From an uncultured Clostridia bacterium (GTDB lineage: Bacteria; Bacillota; Clostridia; Oscillospirales; Oscillospiraceae): 10,909 nt of DNA. The notes beneath the pieces were generated by a model. It was not told the DNA's origin. It searched no databases and worked only from the letters and a program-made list of their open reading frames with translations. The translations under genes were made by a program, and so were the position numbers. The DNA lies in assembly GCA_947383645.1 (NCBI GenBank), contig CANDEH010000084.1, forward strand, positions 1-10,909. The letters run 5' to 3'. Below, in pieces: positions 1 to 4,625 of the stretch (position 1 is the first letter of the stretch; every line of letters begins with the position of its first letter).

Positions 1-328
1 CGAAGGCCACGTCCTCCTCCACCACGTTGGCGACAATCTGGTTGTCCGGGTTCTGAAAGACCATACCCACACGGCGGCGGACCTCGAAGAGCTGTTCCTC
101 CCGGGCGGTGTCGATGCCGTCCACCAGGACCCGGCCTCCCGTGGGGAGGAGCACCGCGTTCATGTGCTTGGCCAGGGTGGACTTGCCGGATCCGTTGTGG
201 CCCAGGATCACCACGAAGCTCCCCGGCTCTATGGCCAGGTCCACGCCGGTGAGAGCGGGGACGGGGTCCTTGCCCTCGTCGGGGGGGTAGGCGTAGGTCA
301 GGTTTTCGGTTTGGATGATGTTTGTCAT
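1..328 (-). CDS. ecfA1: ECF transporter ATPase subunit (EcfA1-like), 3' part missing
   Basis: Only the first 109 residues are in the window; the gene continues beyond the left edge. They form the N-terminal half of an ABC ATPase. The Walker A motif GHNGSGKST lies at about residues 43-51 and the Q-loop FQNPDNQIV starts near residue 91. The phrase FQNPDNQ, the T-EN-L-Y-Y start and the short D-G-I-D-T stretch are typical of energy-coupling factor ATPases (EcfA/CbiO), which power uptake of vitamins or metal ions together with EcfT and a substrate-binding S component. The substrate cannot be told from this subunit. The ATG at 328 lies 14 nt past the VanZ-like stop, which suggests it is the third gene of the same operon, although no strong ribosome binding site is visible. 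Choosing EcfA1 over EcfA2 is an inference, because ecfA1 usually comes first and its partners lie outside the window. Confidence 0.85.
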   Translation of the reverse strand, partial: MTNIIQTENLTYAYPPDEGKDPVPALTGVDLAIEPGSFVVILGHNGSGKSTLAKHMNAVLLPTGGRVLVDGIDTAREEQLFEVRRRVGMVFQNPDNQIVANVVEEDVAF

Positions 329-342
329 GGCTGTACTCGCTT

Positions 343-939
343 TTATTGGATTCCTGCCGCTTGGCAGTGGAATTTCTCGGTTAGTTCAGGGCGGAGACGC
401 TGCAGCAGATGCCAGAGAAAGCAGCCGCAGCATACGCCCAGGGTGTTGAGGAGGAGGTCGTCGATGTCGAAGGTCCGGCCCACCAGAAGCTGCCAGCACT
501 CCACAAAGGCGGTGATGGCAAGGCCCGTCAGGAGGGCCCGCCTGGCGGTGAAGTTTCGCCAGAGGAGGGCGGCGAAGAAGCCGAAGGGGACGAACATGAC
601 GACGTTGCCTAATAAGATGAACCTGTCCTGGGCAAAGGAGCGCAGCGGGGTCAGATTCCAGGTCCCCAGCCGGAAAAAGGGCTGTTCGCCGGCGTTCCAG
701 GGGTAGCCGTGGAGCAGGTCCACAAAGGAGGAGACGGCCCAGCGGGGCGTCAGTGTCAGCATGGCCATACCGCCGCAGAACATACAGAAGAGGCACAGCG
801 CCGCCTCCCGGAGAGGGGGACTGACCAGCCTCAGCCGCCGCAGCCGCCTTTGCCGCCAGGGACGCAGGCAGAGGTACGCCGCCAGCGCGGGCAGGGCGCC
901 CCACAGCAGGGTCAGCAGATAGGCTGCAAGACGATCCAT
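343..939 (-). CDS. VanZ-family membrane protein
   Basis: A 198-residue integral membrane protein. Hydrophobic segments are visible at about 5-25, 43-65, 106-127, 134-152 and 162-180, with an Arg-rich cytoplasmic stretch near 26-38. The core NLTPLRSF (95-102), LGNVVMFVPFGF (110-121), ECWQ (147-150) and the acidic R-FDIDDLLLNTLG (155-168) match the VanZ-like family (PF04892). The family is named after the teicoplanin-resistance accessory protein VanZ, but most members have no established role, so resistance should not be assumed. GGAGG sits 6-7 nt before the ATG, inside the final codons of the methyltransferase, whose stop ends only 1 nt before this start. The two genes are therefore very probably translationally coupled. 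Confidence 0.88.
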   Translation of the reverse strand: MDRLAAYLLTLLWGALPALAAYLCLRPWRQRRLRRLRLVSPPLREAALCLFCMFCGGMAMLTLTPRWAVSSFVDLLHGYPWNAGEQPFFRLGTWNLTPLRSFAQDRFILLGNVVMFVPFGFFAALLWRNFTARRALLTGLAITAFVECWQLLVGRTFDIDDLLLNTLGVCCGCFLWHLLQRLRPELTEKFHCQAAGIQ

Positions 940-940
940 G

Positions 941-1807
941 TCAGTCCTCCGCCGTCCAGCGGCCTGTGGCGCCGCAGGGGAGGCAGAGGCCGGTCTCCGT
1001 CACCGGGAGGCCCAGCTCGTCGCTGACGGTATGGCCCCCGTGGCGGCGGGAGAGGAGCAGCTCCATCATGTAGGTCAGGACGCTGGGGGCCAGGCCCGTG
1101 GTGTAGGAGTTGACGATGACGAAGAGGGGATTTTCAGACAGGACCTTCTCGCAGAGGTCCAGGAAGGGGTAGAGGTTCTCCTCCAGCTTCCAGACCTCCC
1201 CGGTGGGGCCCCGGCCGTAGCTGGGGGGGTCCATGATGATGGCGTCGTAGGTCCGGCCCCGGCGGATCTCCCGCTCCACAAACTTGGCGCAGTCGTCCAC
1301 AATATAGCGGATGGGGGCGTCGGCAAGGCCGGAGGCCCTGGCGTTCTCCTTGGCCCAGGCCACCATGCCTCTGGCCGCGTCCACGTGGCACACGCTGGCC
1401 CCGGCGGCGGCGCAGGCCACGCTGGCGGCCCCGGTGTAGGCGAAGAGGTTTAAGACGTTGATGTGCCGCCCGGCGGCGCGGATGCGCTCCATGGCGAAGT
1501 CCCAGTTCACCGCCTGCTCGGGGAAGAGGCCGGTGTGCTTGAAGTTCATGGGCTTCACCTGGAAGGTCAGCTCCCTGTAGCGGACCTGCCACTGCTCGGG
1601 GAGCTTGCCCTTGTCCCAGCGGCCGCCGCCGGCGCTGGAGCGGAAGTACCGTCCGTCGGGCTTCCGCCACCCGGCGTGGAGGCGGGGGGTGTCCCAGATG
1701 GCCTGAGGGTCCGGGCGCAGCAGCACCTGGCCGCCCCACCGCTCCAGCTTCTCCCCGCCGCCGCAGTCGATGAGCTCGTAGTCCCGCCAGCCGTCCGCTA
1801 TCCACAT
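941..1807 (-). CDS. Class I SAM-dependent methyltransferase, RlmI/RlmK-like
   Basis: A 288-residue protein with a Rossmann-type methyltransferase domain in its C-terminal two thirds. SAM-binding motif I is LNLFAYTGAAS (119-129), followed by an acidic strand end at D143. The catalytic-loop motif MDPPSYGRG is at 192-200, and NSYTTG follows at 233-238. The FAYTG plus DPPSYGRG combination is characteristic of the rRNA methyltransferase group that includes RlmI and the RlmK half of RlmKL (Methyltrans_SAM, PF10672). The N-terminal approximately 85 residues do not show an obvious PUA domain, so the exact RNA target is unknown. I chose the ATG at 1807 because GAGGAGG lies about 8 nt upstream; an in-frame TTG ten codons earlier (1837) would place that site inside the gene. 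It is the first gene of the operon continuing with the VanZ-like and EcfA-like genes. Confidence 0.85.
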   Translation of the reverse strand: MWIADGWRDYELIDCGGGEKLERWGGQVLLRPDPQAIWDTPRLHAGWRKPDGRYFRSSAGGGRWDKGKLPEQWQVRYRELTFQVKPMNFKHTGLFPEQAVNWDFAMERIRAAGRHINVLNLFAYTGAASVACAAAGASVCHVDAARGMVAWAKENARASGLADAPIRYIVDDCAKFVEREIRRGRTYDAIIMDPPSYGRGPTGEVWKLEENLYPFLDLCEKVLSENPLFVIVNSYTTGLAPSVLTYMMELLLSRRHGGHTVSDELGLPVTETGLCLPCGATGRWTAED

Positions 1808-1845
1808 GCCGTCCGCCTCCTCTGTTCTATATAACAATTCAAGGT

Positions 1846-1875
1846 ATTATATACCACAACTTCCCCCGCAGTCAA
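1846..1875 (-). promoter_or_regulatory. Sigma-A promoter of the methyltransferase-vanZ-ecfA operon
   Basis: On the minus strand TTGACT (1875-1870) and TATAAT (1851-1846) are separated by 18 bp. A start point near 1839 would leave a leader of about 30 nt before the ATG at 1807. The -10 is a perfect consensus and the -35 matches in five of six positions. Confidence 0.75.
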
Positions 1876-1899
1876 TGAATCAAATATGAATTCTTCGGG

Positions 1900-2203
1900 C
1901 AAAAATGCGAAAATCCCCGGCAGATTCACGAAGCGGAGACGCCTCTGTCCTGCCGGGGACGGCGCGGTGCGGGATATGATGGCTTTTATGGGGCGGATGG
2001 CCCCTCATCAGCCGGGCGTTCCGGCCCCGAGCGACGGCGAGACGGCTGAGGCGGATCTCCACCACGGCCCGGAGACAGCGGAATTTTTCGGGAGCGAGAG
2101 GGAAGGCCGGCAAGGCGAACGAGGCCGCCGGGCCGACCTCCGGCAATGAGGTCCCCACACCGGCGGCGTTTGCCGCGGTTCCGAGAAACCGTGATGCCTC
2201 TTG
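1900..2203 (-). ncRNA. Candidate structured RNA or hairpin-rich non-coding stretch
   Basis: About 300 bases with no convincing gene on either strand: the open frames here lack ribosome binding sites and recognisable domains. The stretch is dense in inverted repeats. An 8-bp outer stem (2124-2131 with 2160-2167) encloses a 6-bp stem (2135-2140 with 2148-2153), and a 9-bp stem (1915-1923 with 1950-1958) is followed on the minus strand by a T-rich run. Just upstream on the minus strand is a promoter-like pair, TTGTCC-N17-TATATC (2238-2210). Together they could define a minus-strand transcript of about 300 nt. I do not recognise it as 6S RNA, RNase P RNA, SRP RNA, tmRNA or a known riboswitch. It could equally be the 3' untranslated region of the Xre operon or decayed sequence. 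Confidence 0.3.
1908..1958 (-). terminator. Probable Rho-independent terminator, minus strand
   Basis: The 9-bp GC-rich stem CCCCGGCAG/CTGCCGGGG encloses a 26-nt loop that can itself form a small 5-bp hairpin. On the minus strand it is followed by ATTTTCGCATTTTT. It lies about 33 bp upstream of the -35 of the methyltransferase promoter and would insulate that operon from transcription arriving from the right. Confidence 0.5.
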
Positions 2204-2209
2204 TCAACC

Positions 2210-2238
2210 GATATAAAGAACTGCGAGAAAATGGACAA
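2210..2238 (-). promoter_or_regulatory. Possible promoter for the non-coding stretch
   Basis: Minus strand TTGTCC (2238-2233) and TATATC (2215-2210) are spaced 17 bp apart, each matching four of six consensus positions. No gene with a ribosome binding site follows, so if it is active it would drive an untranslated RNA. Confidence 0.3.
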
Positions 2239-2255
2239 TAACGATGATGAAACGG

Positions 2256-2295
2256 TAAAAAATCGGGGGATGTGTGCATATGCTAAGATTTTTTA
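2256..2295. repeat. AT-rich inverted repeat downstream of the Xre gene
   Basis: TAAAAAATC (2256-2264) pairs with GATTTTTTA (2287-2295) around a 22-nt loop. The stem ends in a T run on either strand, so it could be a weak terminator for the Xre operon, but it lacks a GC-rich core. I see nothing else clear between 2239 and 2372. Confidence 0.3.
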
Positions 2296-2372
2296 ACGCA
2301 GTCAGCGGCAATTTGGACCGCAAAACTGTGTGCTTGGCCTATTGGCACGGCTTCCAAGAGTGGAGATGAGAG

Positions 2373-2567
2373 CTATTCCTCCAAAAAGAAGATTTCTTCG
2401 ACAGGGCGGTTCAGGAGCTTGGCTATTTTCAGGGCCAGGGGCAGGGAGGGGTCGTATTTGTCGTTTTCGATGGCGATGATGGTTTGGCGGGTGACGCCTA
2501 AGGCGTTGGCAAGGTCCTCCTGGCGGAGACCCGCGGTCTTGCGGAGGAGTTTGACGGTGTTTTTCAT
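2373..2567 (-). CDS. Small Xre/Cro-type transcriptional regulator
   Basis: A 64-residue protein that is almost entirely one helix-turn-helix domain. LRQEDLANALGVTRQTIIAIEN (about 14-35) contains the Q-E-D-L-A first helix and the V-T-R-Q-T recognition helix. The protein ends ALKIAKLLNRPVEEIFFLEE, as in the very short YgzD/YozG-like regulators. It should bind DNA as a dimer and has no sensor domain. It starts 5 nt after the stop of the upstream membrane gene with no visible Shine-Dalgarno sequence, so its translation is probably coupled to that gene. Its operon begins with two copies of a 22-bp palindrome around the promoter, and autorepression through these is the simplest hypothesis. How the two membrane proteins might signal to it is not visible in the sequence. 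Confidence 0.9.
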   Translation of the reverse strand: MKNTVKLLRKTAGLRQEDLANALGVTRQTIIAIENDKYDPSLPLALKIAKLLNRPVEEIFFLEE

Positions 2568-2572
2568 GGGGG

Positions 2573-2935
2573 TCAGTCGTATATACGGGAGTACAGGACA
2601 AAGAAGAAGCCGAAGACCAGGATGGCCGCGGTGAGGACCAGGGCGATGCCGACGATTTTCAGGATGTACCGGGAGACCAGATTGGGGGTGCGGTACTCCT
2701 CGTCTCCGGCGGTCATGCGCTGCTTTTGGGCGGCCTCGGAGATGCCCCGGACGAGGAGGACGATGCACAGGATTCCTCCGGGGAGCGGGTTATGGGGAGC
2801 GTCGCAGATCAGCGTCTTGCAGCCGCTGTAGATGCCCCAGATGCTCAAGACCAGGATGGCGGCGCGGTAACCCAGGGCGGCGGCGCGGGTCTGGATATTG
2901 CGCTCCATTTCGTCCAGGTTGTCCTTCTTTTTCAT
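2573..2935 (-). CDS. Small three-helix membrane protein, paralogue B
   Basis: A 120-residue protein of unknown function. A charged amphipathic N-terminus (MKKKDNLDEMERNIQTR) is followed by hydrophobic segments at about 23-41, 50-67 and 93-115. A conserved soluble connector, QKQRMTAGDEEYRTPN, lies between the second and third segments. It is clearly paralogous to the gene immediately upstream (3322-2990): both share DEM-RNI, YRAA-L, PH-PLPG-ILC, KQRMT-GDEEYR-PN and TAAIL-FG-FF. It has AAGGAGGG about 9 nt before the ATG. It lies between its paralogue and the Xre regulator in one operon. Small membrane proteins encoded with short Xre regulators are common in Firmicutes, but I cannot name this family with confidence or assign an activity. 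Confidence 0.85.
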   Translation of the reverse strand: MKKKDNLDEMERNIQTRAAALGYRAAILVLSIWGIYSGCKTLICDAPHNPLPGGILCIVLLVRGISEAAQKQRMTAGDEEYRTPNLVSRYILKIVGIALVLTAAILVFGFFFVLYSRIYD

Positions 2936-2956
2936 GGCGGATGCCCTCCTTTATGA

Positions 2957-2981
2957 AATGTTCTTTGGCGTGTTTTACATT
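2957..2981. promoter_or_regulatory. Degenerate operator copy between the two membrane genes
   Basis: The outer half-sites AATGT and ACATT of the 22-bp palindrome found upstream recur here, but at a 25-bp overall length. The right half (TTTTACATT) is well kept and the left half has decayed. It may be a remnant carried along by the tandem duplication that produced the two paralogues. Confidence 0.4.
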
Positions 2982-2989
2982 CTGTGGGC

Positions 2990-3322
2990 TTATAGGGAGT
3001 GCAGGATGAAGAAGGTGCCAAAAAACAGGATGGCGGCCGTGAGGAGTACGGCGGTGAGGAAGGTTTGCAGAAGGCGGTTGGGCGGGCGGTACTCCTCGTC
3101 GCCGGAGGTCATGCGCTGTTTCAGGGCCATCTGGGCGAAGCCCTGGACGGTGGCGGCCAGGCAGAGAATCAGGCCGGGGAGGGGGCGGTGGGGGACGCCG
3201 TGGGCCAGGGTCTGGTAGCAGCCGTAGAACGTCCAGACGGCCAGGGCCAGCATGGCGGCGCGGTAGGCCCACTCTACCGAGCGGAGATAGATATTGCGGT
3301 CCATTTCGTCCATTTTTTTCAT
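2990..3322 (-). CDS. Small three-helix membrane protein, paralogue A
   Basis: A 110-residue protein of unknown function and first gene of the cassette. An acidic and basic N-terminus (MKKMDEMDRNIYLRS) precedes hydrophobic segments at about 20-39, 47-67 and 88-108. KQRMTSGDEEYRPPN (about 68-82) forms the connector before the last helix. It differs from its downstream paralogue mainly by a shorter N-terminus and C-terminus, while the connector is nearly identical, so that soluble loop is the likely functional or interaction surface. CTGGAGGT precedes the ATG by about 8 nt. Transcription starts from TTGACA-N17-TATACT upstream, between two palindromic operators. No signal peptide or enzymatic motif is visible. 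Confidence 0.85.
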   Translation of the reverse strand: MKKMDEMDRNIYLRSVEWAYRAAMLALAVWTFYGCYQTLAHGVPHRPLPGLILCLAATVQGFAQMALKQRMTSGDEEYRPPNRLLQTFLTAVLLTAAILFFGTFFILHSL

Positions 3323-3348
3323 AGGTGTGTACCTCCAGTAGGGGATAA

Positions 3349-3370
3349 AATGTTAAGCACGCTTTACATT
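3349..3370. promoter_or_regulatory. Palindromic operator, proximal copy
   Basis: A 22-bp palindrome fitting AATGTnAAG-N4-CTTnACATT, with inner bases CACG that extend the stem by one further pair. It lies just downstream of the -10 of the membrane-protein/Xre operon, where a bound repressor would block transcription. The binding protein is inferred to be the Xre regulator encoded in the same operon. Confidence 0.65.
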
Positions 3371-3374
3371 TTTG

Positions 3375-3403
3375 AGTATACACCCACGGGGAGGAAATGT
3401 CAA
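3375..3403 (-). promoter_or_regulatory. Sigma-A promoter of the membrane-protein/Xre operon
   Basis: Minus-strand TTGACA (3403-3398) and TATACT (3380-3375) are separated by 17 bp. The -35 lies wholly inside the distal palindromic operator (3396-3417), and the proximal operator begins five bases past the -10, so the promoter is embedded in its own control sites. Confidence 0.8.
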
Positions 3404-3417
3404 GGGGACTTTACATT
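3396..3417. promoter_or_regulatory. Palindromic operator, distal copy overlapping the nrdG stop
   Basis: A second 22-bp match to AATGTnAAG-N4-CTTnACATT. It covers the -35 hexamer of the membrane-protein operon. It also contains the TAA stop of nrdG (3413-3411), so coding and regulatory sequence share these bases. The centre-to-centre distance to the proximal copy is 47 bp. Confidence 0.65.
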
Positions 3418-3908
3418 TTTTCTTCCCACAGGACCACCGCGCCGGATTGGAGGGAGGGAGGGACATGGATAAGGCGCTGGTTGGCGCTGCCGCGGAAGGG
3501 GAGGGCAAGCGTGCGCTGGGGGAGGAGAAAGGGGCTGTCCACCAGGACGTCGGTCTCCTGGAGAAGGGAGAGTTGAGCGGGGGTAGCGTGGGCGAGGAGG
3601 TGGTCGTAGGTGTAGCCGGTGTAGGTCCAGACGGTGAGGCGGTGGGCGTGGGCGGTCCGGGCCAGGGTGAGGCAGGGCTCCGGCTGGGCGAAGGGCTCGC
3701 CGCCGGAGAGGGTGAGGCCGTCGGTGAGGGGGTTCGATAGGAGCTGACGGGCCACCTCCTCCACGGGGATTTCCCGGCCGCCCTCCGGGTCGTGGGAGGC
3801 CGGGTTGTGGCAGCCGGGGCAGCGGTGGGGACAGCCTTGGACAAAGCAGACGAAGCGAAAGCCGGGGCCGTCCACAATGGAGTCCTGAACAAGGCCATAG
3901 ATGCGCAT
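3411..3908 (-). CDS. nrdG: Anaerobic ribonucleotide reductase activase (radical SAM)
   Basis: A 165-residue radical SAM enzyme that installs the glycyl radical on NrdD using a [4Fe-4S] cluster and S-adenosylmethionine. The cluster motif is C26-x3-C30-x2-C33 (GCPHRCPGC), and the SAM-contacting GGEPF is at 69-73. The N-terminus MRIYGLVQDSIVDGPGFRFVC and the late VDSPF (123-127) match NrdG proteins, as does the short length, which lacks the extra ferredoxin-like domain of pyruvate formate-lyase activases. GAAAGGAT lies about 7 nt upstream of the ATG. It is the last gene of the nrdD cluster, 19 nt after the unknown 142-residue gene. No terminator is visible after its stop, which lies inside an operator of the next operon, so read-through into that operon is possible. 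Confidence 0.95.
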   Translation of the reverse strand: MRIYGLVQDSIVDGPGFRFVCFVQGCPHRCPGCHNPASHDPEGGREIPVEEVARQLLSNPLTDGLTLSGGEPFAQPEPCLTLARTAHAHRLTVWTYTGYTYDHLLAHATPAQLSLLQETDVLVDSPFLLPQRTLALPFRGSANQRLIHVPPSLQSGAVVLWEEKM

Positions 3909-3927
3909 AAAGGGATCCTTTCTCCGT

Positions 3928-4356
3928 TCAGGACGGGTCGTAGTGGCGGAGCATGGTCTCGCAGAGCTGGTGGGCCTGGGCCTCGTCGCCCCAGGAGAGG
4001 GGCTCGCCGATATAGCTGAGGGCCCAGAAGGGCGGCTCCCGGTCCAGGGGGGCGGGGAGGTAAGTCCAGAGGATGTAGAGGTGGTCGGTGAAGTTCCCCA
4101 GGTCCGAGGCGGCGCGGTAGATGGGCCGGAGGGCGGTCATAAGGGCGCGGCCAAAGCGGTGGGTGTCCAGGGGGTGGTAGGTGAAATACTTTTGCAGGCA
4201 GAAGGCGGCGTCCCAGGGGTCGGTTTCGCACTCCAGGGCGAGAAGCAGGGGGTCGTCGGGGCGGGCGAGGAAGTGGGCGTGGAGGGTTTCTGAGTAGAGC
4301 TCCTCCGGGACGAGGCCCGCGGCGTGAAGGAGCGCGTAAACGTATAGGGTTTCCAT
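3928..4356 (-). CDS. Uncharacterised 142-residue protein between nrdD and nrdG
   Basis: I do not recognise this protein. It is soluble and acidic, with no signal peptide or membrane segment. It is rich in aromatic and helical stretches: METLYVYALLHAAG at the start, WDAAFCLQKYFTYHPLD (48-64), LYILWTYLPAPLD (93-105) and FWALSYIGEPLSWGD (110-124). It has three scattered cysteines (43, 53, 132) but no metal-binding pattern. AAGGAG precedes the ATG by about 9 nt, and the stop is 19 nt from nrdG, so it is co-transcribed with the activase. Position suggests a role connected to the anaerobic reductase, such as an accessory or regulatory partner, but that rests only on context. Base composition does not differ visibly from its neighbours. 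Confidence 0.8.
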   Translation of the reverse strand: METLYVYALLHAAGLVPEELYSETLHAHFLARPDDPLLLALECETDPWDAAFCLQKYFTYHPLDTHRFGRALMTALRPIYRAASDLGNFTDHLYILWTYLPAPLDREPPFWALSYIGEPLSWGDEAQAHQLCETMLRHYDPS

Positions 4357-4400
4357 AGCACCGTCTCCTTAGAGCCCGCAGCAAAAAGCCCTCGGCAGAG

Positions 4401-4419
4401 TTTGCGCCTCCGGCGCAAA
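4401..4419. repeat. Hairpin before the 142-residue gene
   Basis: TTTGCGCC (4401-4408) pairs with GGCGCAAA (4412-4419) around a 3-nt loop. It is the last of five successive inverted repeats after nrdD. On the minus strand the T run precedes the stem, so it does not look like a terminator in that direction. Confidence 0.6.
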
Positions 4420-4462
4420 AAAAATAAAATCGTTTTTCCGGCGGCGTGTACGTCGGAAAAAC
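4417..4462 (-). terminator. Possible terminator or attenuator after nrdD
   Basis: On the minus strand the 9-bp stem GTTTTTCCG/CGGAAAAAC (4462-4454 with 4440-4432) is followed directly by GATTTTATTTTTTTT. A stem plus T-rich run is the expected form of an intrinsic terminator. The T run overlaps the next hairpin (4401-4419). No clear promoter follows before the 142-residue gene, so termination here would have to be partial and would lower expression of that gene and nrdG relative to nrdD. Confidence 0.5.
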
Positions 4463-4489
4463 ACTTTGCAAACCGCGCTCGGTTTGGAC

Positions 4490-4529
4490 CTTTTTTCCTT
4501 GGGACGGCGCGCCGTCCCAAGGAAAAAAG
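4490..4529. repeat. Perfect 40-bp palindrome
   Basis: Twenty bases on each side of the centre (between 4509 and 4510) pair without a mismatch: C, T6, CC, TTGGGACGGCG, then the complement. The T run comes before the GC core and the A run after it on both strands, the reverse of a bidirectional terminator. It can form a very stable RNA hairpin or a DNA cruciform. Confidence 0.7.
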
Positions 4530-4548
4530 CCCCCCGTGAATTAAATCC

Positions 4549-4576
4549 TCGTTTGAAATCCAAGGATTTCAAACGA
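4549..4576. repeat. Hairpin with TCGTTTGAAATCC arms
   Basis: Arms of 13 bp (4549-4561 and 4564-4576) are separated by only two bases. The outer ten bases match those of the neighbouring hairpin at 4591-4625 except for one paired change (T-A here, C-G there). Confidence 0.65.
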
Positions 4577-4590
4577 AAACAAAATTTCCC

Positions 4591-4625
4591 TCGCTTGAAA
4601 GCCCAGCGAAGCGGGTTTCAAGCGA
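4591..4625. repeat. Hairpin overlapping the nrdD stop codon
   Basis: TCGCTTGAAA (4591-4600) pairs with TTTCAAGCGA (4616-4625), with CCC/GGG extending the stem past a one-base bulge. The TGA stop of nrdD (4620-4618) lies inside the right arm, so the last codons of the gene are part of the structure. Confidence 0.65.

Noticed and set aside
343..939. VanZ-like gene as evidence for a glycopeptide-resistance cluster
   Set aside because: No vanH, vanA/B, vanX, vanR or vanS gene is nearby, and VanZ-like proteins are widespread in genomes without such resistance.
1808..1837. TTG at 1837 as the methyltransferase start
   Set aside because: GAGGAGG lies between this TTG and the ATG at 1807 at ideal distance from the ATG, and no ribosome binding site precedes the TTG.
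1880..2158. 92-codon minus-strand and 87-codon plus-strand open frames in the gap before the methyltransferase promoter
   Set aside because: No convincing ribosome binding sites or recognisable domains. Both run through the hairpin/T-run at 1908-1958 and across opposing frames, so the stretch is treated as non-coding.
3353..4471. 372-codon open frame on the minus strand
   Set aside because: It overlaps nrdG and the 142-residue gene in another frame, and its translation is Pro/Arg/Ser-rich with no domain, as expected of a GC-rich shadow.
4490..4529. The 40-bp perfect palindrome as a bidirectional terminator
   Set aside because: The T run precedes and the A run follows the GC core on both strands, the opposite of an intrinsic terminator, so it is listed as a palindrome only.
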